NCBI GenBank assembly: GCA_016200365.1
Contig: JACQEW010000216.1
Location: forward strand, 1-9,404
DNA length: 9,404 bases
Direction: 5' to 3'
Source of the DNA: Nitrospinota bacterium
Lineage (GTDB): Bacteria; Nitrospinota; Nitrospinia; UBA9942
In this document: positions 6,461 to 9,404 of the stretch, one piece after another
Layout of the letters: each line of letters starts with the position of its first letter
Position numbering within the stretch: the first letter of the stretch is position 1
Notes under the pieces: generated by a model
Seen by the model: only the letters and a program-made list of their open reading frames with translations
What the model was told of the DNA's origin: nothing
Databases searched by the model: none
Position numbers and translations under genes: made by a program

Positions 6461-7648
6461 CCTATCGCATTCCCCGCCTATCATATTTATCATATCAAAG
6501 GTCGGGACAACATCTGCAATTAAACTCCCTTTAATCATCCTCGGCATAGCAGCAGTAAGCGGGAAACAGGGCGGTCTTACTCTGCATTTGTAAGGCTTCC
6601 CTCTGCCGTCGCTCACCAGATAGAAACCCAGCTCGCCGTTTGTCCCTTCCACTGCAAAATAGACCTCGCCGGGAGGAGGCTTTATGCCTTCTGTCACGGT
6701 TTTAAAATGAAATATCAGGGATTCAATCTTGTTATATATGTCATCCTTTGACTGCCATCTGTATTCAGGCATATCTACATTTATTGGTCCCGAAGGGATT
6801 TCTTTCAGAGCCTGCTCTACAATCCTCATGCTCTGGATTATCTCCTCCATCCTCACAAGATACCTGTCGAAATTGTCCCCTTTCTCTCCGATCGGAATTT
6901 CAAAATCCATCCTGTCATATACAAGATATGGATTCGCCTTTCTTACATCGTAGGGGACACCGCTTGCCCTTAAGCATGGACCTGTAAATCCCCATGCTAT
7001 AGCCTCATCGGGCGGCATTATACCCACATCCCTGACCCTGTCAATGAAAATCCTGTTCTTTGTAAGGAGCTTATCAACATCGCTCCACAATTCACGGCAC
7101 CTTTTAAATACTGCAGTTGTCTGGTCTTTGAAGTCTTCGGGGAGGTCATTTTTTAAACCGCCGATTCTTACATAATTCGATGTAAGTCTTGCGCCGCACA
7201 GGCTCTCAAGCATGTCCCACACCAGCTCTCTTGCCTCGACAAAATATAGGAAGGCTGTAAATGCACCGAGCTCGAGCCCGCTTGCCGCAACATTTGTAAG
7301 GTGGTCTGAAATCCTGGAAAGCTCGCTTGCAATAACCCTTATATATTTGTTTCTTTCGGGAACATCTATTCCTAAAAGTTTTTCAACAGCGAGTGCATAA
7401 CCTACATTGTTAATCATCGGGGGTACATAGTTTAACCTATCGGTATAGGGGAACACCTGCTCCCATGTGCTGTTCTCGCACATCTTCTCAAATCCCCTGT
7501 GCAGATACCCAATATCAACCACAAAATCAACAATGGTTTCTCCGTCAAGGGTTACGAGAAACTTGACCGTTCCATGGGTCACAGGGTGCGACGGACCCAT
7601 GTTTAACACCATGTATTCTGTAGGTAAAGTTTTTTTCAAATCAGACAT
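6458..7648 (-). CDS. nuoD: NADH-quinone oxidoreductase subunit D (49 kDa)
   Basis: This 396-residue peripheral subunit, descended from the large subunit of NiFe hydrogenase, forms the quinone-binding pocket with NuoB. The N-terminal MVLNMGPSHPVTHG (His21, His25) and PYTDRLNYVPPM (Tyr74) carry the quinone-contacting histidine and tyrosine known from the family. GYLHRGFEKMCE, RISDHL, GARLTSNYVRIGG and the C-terminal end FDMINMIGGECDR are all present. The frame extends seven codons further upstream (MRWCSKS), but those are repeat-encoded; ATG at 7648 gives the usual start MSDLKKTLPTEYMVL. The leader is GGTGCTCTAAAAGT, with no GGAGG-like site. NuoC and NuoD are separate, not fused. Confidence 0.97.
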   Translation of the reverse strand: MSDLKKTLPTEYMVLNMGPSHPVTHGTVKFLVTLDGETIVDFVVDIGYLHRGFEKMCENSTWEQVFPYTDRLNYVPPMINNVGYALAVEKLLGIDVPERNKYIRVIASELSRISDHLTNVAASGLELGAFTAFLYFVEARELVWDMLESLCGARLTSNYVRIGGLKNDLPEDFKDQTTAVFKRCRELWSDVDKLLTKNRIFIDRVRDVGIMPPDEAIAWGFTGPCLRASGVPYDVRKANPYLVYDRMDFEIPIGEKGDNFDRYLVRMEEIIQSMRIVEQALKEIPSGPINVDMPEYRWQSKDDIYNKIESLIFHFKTVTEGIKPPPGEVYFAVEGTNGELGFYLVSDGRGKPYKCRVRPPCFPLTAAMPRMIKGSLIADVVPTFDMINMIGGECDR

Positions 7649-7649
7649 A

Positions 7650-7734
7650 CTTTTAGAGCACCAGCGCACCAGTCACCAGTGCACCAGACTATTAGTTTTT
7701 TTACTGGTGTCTGGTGTCCTGGTGCTCTGGTGAC
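7650..7734. repeat. Tandem-word inverted repeat, nuoC/nuoD gap (GGTGCTCT family)
   Basis: The left arm (7650-7688) reads ACTTTTAGAGCACCAG and continues as 7-8 base CACCAG words. The right arm (7703-7734) has ACTGGTG, TCTGGTG, TCCTGGTG, CTCTGGTG words. Between them is an AT-rich centre with a run of seven or more T, A-rich on the transcribed strand. The nuoD start codon follows the left edge by one base. The element belongs to the same family as those at the nuoM/nuoN and nuoK/nuoL junctions and is the fullest copy. Confidence 0.87.
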
Positions 7735-7740
7735 CGGTTT

Positions 7741-8226
7741 TTAATTCTTCGGTCCTATCAAGGGCTGTCTCTCCTTCACAGGATAATCCTTTCTCAATGG
7801 ATGTCCTTCAAATCCTTCGTATAAGAGTATCCTCTTTAAATTCGGATGCCCTTTAAAGACTATCCCGTATAAATCATAAACCTCTCTCTCAAACCAATCC
7901 GCCCCAATCCATAAGGAGACAATAGAGTCAATGGTGCAGTTGGATTCGGGGACAGGGGCTTTTATCCTTACCCTTCTGTTATGCTTTAGCGAATAGAAGT
8001 GATATACCACTTCAAATCTCGGCTCCCTTCCGAGATAGTCAACTGCCGTTAGATCCATCATAAAATTGTAAAGAAGATCATCATCGTCTCTCAAAAACTC
8101 GCATATCTTAACAATATGCTCCTTTTTTACGATTGCAGTATCATCCCCGCGGAAAGAATGGGTATCTATGATTGAGTCCGGGAAACTATCTTTAAGTTTT
8201 TTTAAAGTAACATTCATATGTTCCAT
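7741..8226 (-). CDS. nuoC: NADH-quinone oxidoreductase subunit C (30 kDa)
   Basis: This 161-residue peripheral scaffold subunit packs against NuoD. The family signature is complete: WFEREVYDLYGIVFKGHPNL (residues 111-130) followed by KRILLYEGFEGHPLRKDYPV (131-150). The amino-terminal domain (about 1-100) with FMMDLTAVDYLGREPRFEVVYHFYS is also typical. Two in-frame ATGs are close together (8226 and 8217). The first is kept because it is marginally longer, but neither has a good ribosome site, and the upstream DNA is repeat. It lies between nuoB and nuoD, with a repeat-filled gap on each side. Confidence 0.95.
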   Translation of the reverse strand: MEHMNVTLKKLKDSFPDSIIDTHSFRGDDTAIVKKEHIVKICEFLRDDDDLLYNFMMDLTAVDYLGREPRFEVVYHFYSLKHNRRVRIKAPVPESNCTIDSIVSLWIGADWFEREVYDLYGIVFKGHPNLKRILLYEGFEGHPLRKDYPVKERQPLIGPKN

Positions 8227-8227
8227 A

Positions 8228-8290
8228 GTTGAGTGGTTGAGCAGTTAAGTGGTTGAGTGGTTAAACAACTCAACTACTCAACAACTTAAC
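8228..8290. repeat. Tandem-word inverted repeat, nuoB/nuoC gap (GTTGAGTG family)
   Basis: The left arm (8228-8264) is GTTGAGTG, GTTGAGCA, GTTAAGTG, GTTGAGTG, GTTAAAC, an 8-base period. The right arm (about 8266-8290) is AACTCAAC, TACTCAAC, AACTTAAC. The arms pair imperfectly with almost no loop and, unlike the other copies, without an A run. It ends a few bases from the nuoB stop and starts just before the nuoC start. Confidence 0.83.
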
Positions 8291-8293
8291 TTC

Positions 8294-8863
8294 TCATCTC
8301 CCTTTTTTACTTACCAATGCTTCGCCCCTTGGCCAATCCGACCATTTTTCCTTTGCAACCTTCTCCTGCAATTTTAATAAGCCGTCTATCACCATTTCAG
8401 GCCTCGGAGGACACCCAGGGACATACACATCCACAGGTATAAGGGTATCTATCCCCTGCACCGTAGCGTAGTTGTCATAAAAGCCGCCGGAGGTGGCGCA
8501 TACCCCAAATGAGAATACCCACTTAGGCTCGGTCATCTGATTGTAGACCTTTACCAAAATAGGAGCCTGCTTATGGCTTATTGTTCCCACTACCATAAGC
8601 AAATCTGCCTGTCTCGGAGAGAATCTGGGAAGCGCTGCACCGAATCTATCGAGATCATACCTTGGTCCAGCCACTGACATAAATTCCATGCCGCAGCATG
8701 CCGTAACAAAGGGGTATAAAAAGAAAGAATATTTCCTCCCCCAGTCAACAATTGCGTCAAGTTGAGTAAGCAGCACACTGTTACCTAAAACTTTTTCAAT
8801 CCCTTCTTCCTGTCCTGCACTCATTGCTCGTTGCTCATTGCTCATTGCTACATTTATTGCCAT
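8294..8863 (-). CDS. nuoB: NADH-quinone oxidoreductase subunit B, N2 cluster protein
   Basis: This is a 189-residue subunit holding the [4Fe-4S] cluster N2, the last electron carrier before quinone. All four ligands are visible: the adjacent pair in TACCGMEFMS (Cys56, Cys57), GVCATSGG (Cys122) and GCPPRPE (Cys151). PRYDLDRFG and FSPRQADLLMVVGTI are further family marks. The start at 8863 is chosen over an ATG at 8884 because AAAAGGGGGG lies seven bases upstream, the strongest ribosome site seen here besides that of nuoA, and MAINV is a sensible beginning. It overlaps the end of nuoA by 10 bases. Residues 6-15 (AMSNEQRAMS) are encoded by a 7-base tandem array and look like an insertion ahead of the conserved EEGIEKVLGNSVLLTQLD. 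Confidence 0.96.
   Translation of the reverse strand: MAINVAMSNEQRAMSAGQEEGIEKVLGNSVLLTQLDAIVDWGRKYSFFLYPFVTACCGMEFMSVAGPRYDLDRFGAALPRFSPRQADLLMVVGTISHKQAPILVKVYNQMTEPKWVFSFGVCATSGGFYDNYATVQGIDTLIPVDVYVPGCPPRPEMVIDGLLKLQEKVAKEKWSDWPRGEALVSKKGR
8820..8849. repeat. Four-copy 7-base tandem array inside nuoB
   Basis: The plus strand has CTCATTG, CTCGTTG, CTCATTG, CTCATTG then CTA, that is (CAATGAG)n on the coding strand. It encodes the variable amino-terminal stretch of NuoB. There is one substitution among four units and no inverted partner arm. In word length and style it matches single arms of the intergenic elements. Confidence 0.8.
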
Positions 8864-9162
8864 TCCAATGCCCCCCTTTTCCATACATAAAATCCGAATA
8901 ATCCAAGCTGTTTAAAAAGAACTGCCCATGGATATAAAAATACTGCCTCGATATCAAATATTACAAAAAATAGTGCTATGAGATAGAATTTAACGGAGAA
9001 CCTGAGCTTTGGCGATACTATAGGACTCTCTCCGCACTCAAAGGGCTCCATCTTCTCGGCAAACTTCTTTTTAGGTCCAATAAGAGTCGTGGCAACAAGT
9101 ATCCCTGCGGACGTCCCTGCTGCAAGCAAAAGCATTAAGAGTACCGGAATATATTCGTTCAT
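8854..9162 (-). CDS. nuoA: NADH-quinone oxidoreductase subunit A, lacking the third membrane helix
   Basis: NuoA is a small membrane subunit, normally about 115-120 residues with three helices, beside the quinone tunnel. Here it is 102 residues. Helix 1 (about 4-28), the loop with EPFECGESP (Cys43), RFSVKFYLIALFFVIFDIEA (Asp70, Glu72) and YPWAVLFKQLGLFGF are normal. Residue 91 is then joined directly to YVWKRGALEWQ, the usual C-terminal end. The 15 or so hydrophobic residues of helix 3 expected between them are missing, cleanly and in frame. It starts with ATG at 9162; a GGAG lies eight bases upstream, and the ATG overlaps the stop of the upstream gene (ATGA). It overlaps nuoB by 10 bases. 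Identity is secure; function is doubtful if the deletion is real. Confidence 0.93.
   Translation of the reverse strand: MNEYIPVLLMLLLAAGTSAGILVATTLIGPKKKFAEKMEPFECGESPIVSPKLRFSVKFYLIALFFVIFDIEAVFLYPWAVLFKQLGLFGFYVWKRGALEWQ
8871..8880 (-). promoter_or_regulatory. Ribosome binding site for nuoB
   Basis: On the minus strand AAAAGGGGGG lies seven bases before the ATG at 8863. It supports that start over the ATG at 8884. It falls within the nuoA coding sequence (codons for WKRG), so nuoB translation is likely coupled to nuoA. Confidence 0.6.
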
Positions 9163-9404
9163 TGCACTTTCTCCACTTCAAATACCTCCCACAATGGAAT
9201 GTCAATCCCTTCGAGCCTGTCCCCGCATGTCTCAAGCGGGAAACTGAATAACCTTAATACCTCCTGTGGACCAAACACCTCAGAGCCTCCGTAGCGGCCT
9301 TCCTTTAAAACAAATCTTTCCACATACTGCTCTATTGCATCTATGATTATATATTCCTTTACACCATATTTTTCATAAAGGAATTTCTTTTCCCTCTTAT
9401 CTTT
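9159..9404 (-). CDS. Uma2-family (DUF820) putative restriction endonuclease, C-terminal part
   Basis: The frame is open from the right edge for 81 codons and stops with TGA at 9161-9159. The visible sequence KDKREKKFLYEKYGVKEYII, then IDA and a region ending DRLEGIDIPLWEVFEVEKVQ, follows the C-terminal pattern of Uma2 proteins: a Lys-rich helix, Y-x-x-x-G-V-x-E-Y, a hydrophobic strand ending in Asp, then a variable hairpin and an L-x-G-I/L end. These are PD-(D/E)xK-fold putative nuclease proteins common in cyanobacteria and other environmental bacteria. The role here is unknown and the acidic catalytic residues upstream are out of view. The stop codon overlaps the nuoA start (ATGA), and nuoA's ribosome site lies in its last codons, so the two are probably co-transcribed. 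Confidence 0.75.
   Translation of the reverse strand, partial: KDKREKKFLYEKYGVKEYIIIDAIEQYVERFVLKEGRYGGSEVFGPQEVLRLFSFPLETCGDRLEGIDIPLWEVFEVEKVQ
9171..9174 (-). promoter_or_regulatory. Ribosome binding site for nuoA
   Basis: GGAG on the minus strand, eight bases before the nuoA ATG, inside the final codons of the Uma2-like gene. No promoter is visible between the two genes. Confidence 0.5.

Noticed and set aside
8854..9162. Frameshift explaining the short NuoA
   Set aside because: The expected C-terminal block continues in the same frame right after the gap, so a deletion fits and a frameshift does not.

Overview
The window is almost entirely one operon on the minus strand. It encodes the membrane arm and the connecting (quinone-reducing) part of respiratory complex I. 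In the direction of transcription (right to left) the order is: the 3' end of a Uma2-family nuclease gene, then nuoA, nuoB, nuoC, nuoD, nuoH, nuoI, nuoJ, a truncated nuoK, nuoL, nuoM and the 5' end of nuoN. nuoE, nuoF and nuoG, the NADH-oxidising module, are absent between nuoD and nuoH, so this is the 11-subunit layout. Nothing convincing is encoded on the plus strand.

NuoB (N2 cluster), NuoC, NuoD (quinone pocket) and NuoI (two 4Fe-4S clusters) form the connecting arm. NuoH couples it to the membrane. NuoA, J and K form the small-subunit membrane section, and NuoL, M and N are the antiporter-like proton pumps. Without E/F/G the electron donor would have to be ferredoxin, another protein, or subunits encoded elsewhere.

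Two small membrane subunits are damaged. NuoA lacks about 15 residues covering its third transmembrane helix, with both flanks intact and in frame. NuoK keeps only about 35 of roughly 100 residues; its frame then runs into a short repeat and stops just before nuoL. All other complete subunits look full length with their key residues. Either the complex is decaying or remodelled here, or the assembly has lost short segments.

The second striking feature is the intergenic DNA. Nearly every gap holds an imperfect inverted repeat whose arms are built from degenerate 7- or 8-base words repeated in tandem. Read on the transcribed strand, the loop is usually A-rich. At least five word families occur: GGTGCTCT-like, AACTTAC-like, AATTAGA-like, AAAATGC-like and GTTGAGTG-like. 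The same kind of DNA reaches into coding sequence. It encodes the last residues of NuoM, ends nuoI and nuoJ, and gives a 4 x 7-base array inside the nuoB start region. A different, G/C-rich palindrome sits in frame inside nuoN.

The organism is a bacterium of moderate G+C content. The subunit sequences and repeat style recall environmental Nitrospirota or Desulfobacterota-like genomes, but this is an impression from memory and not a placement.
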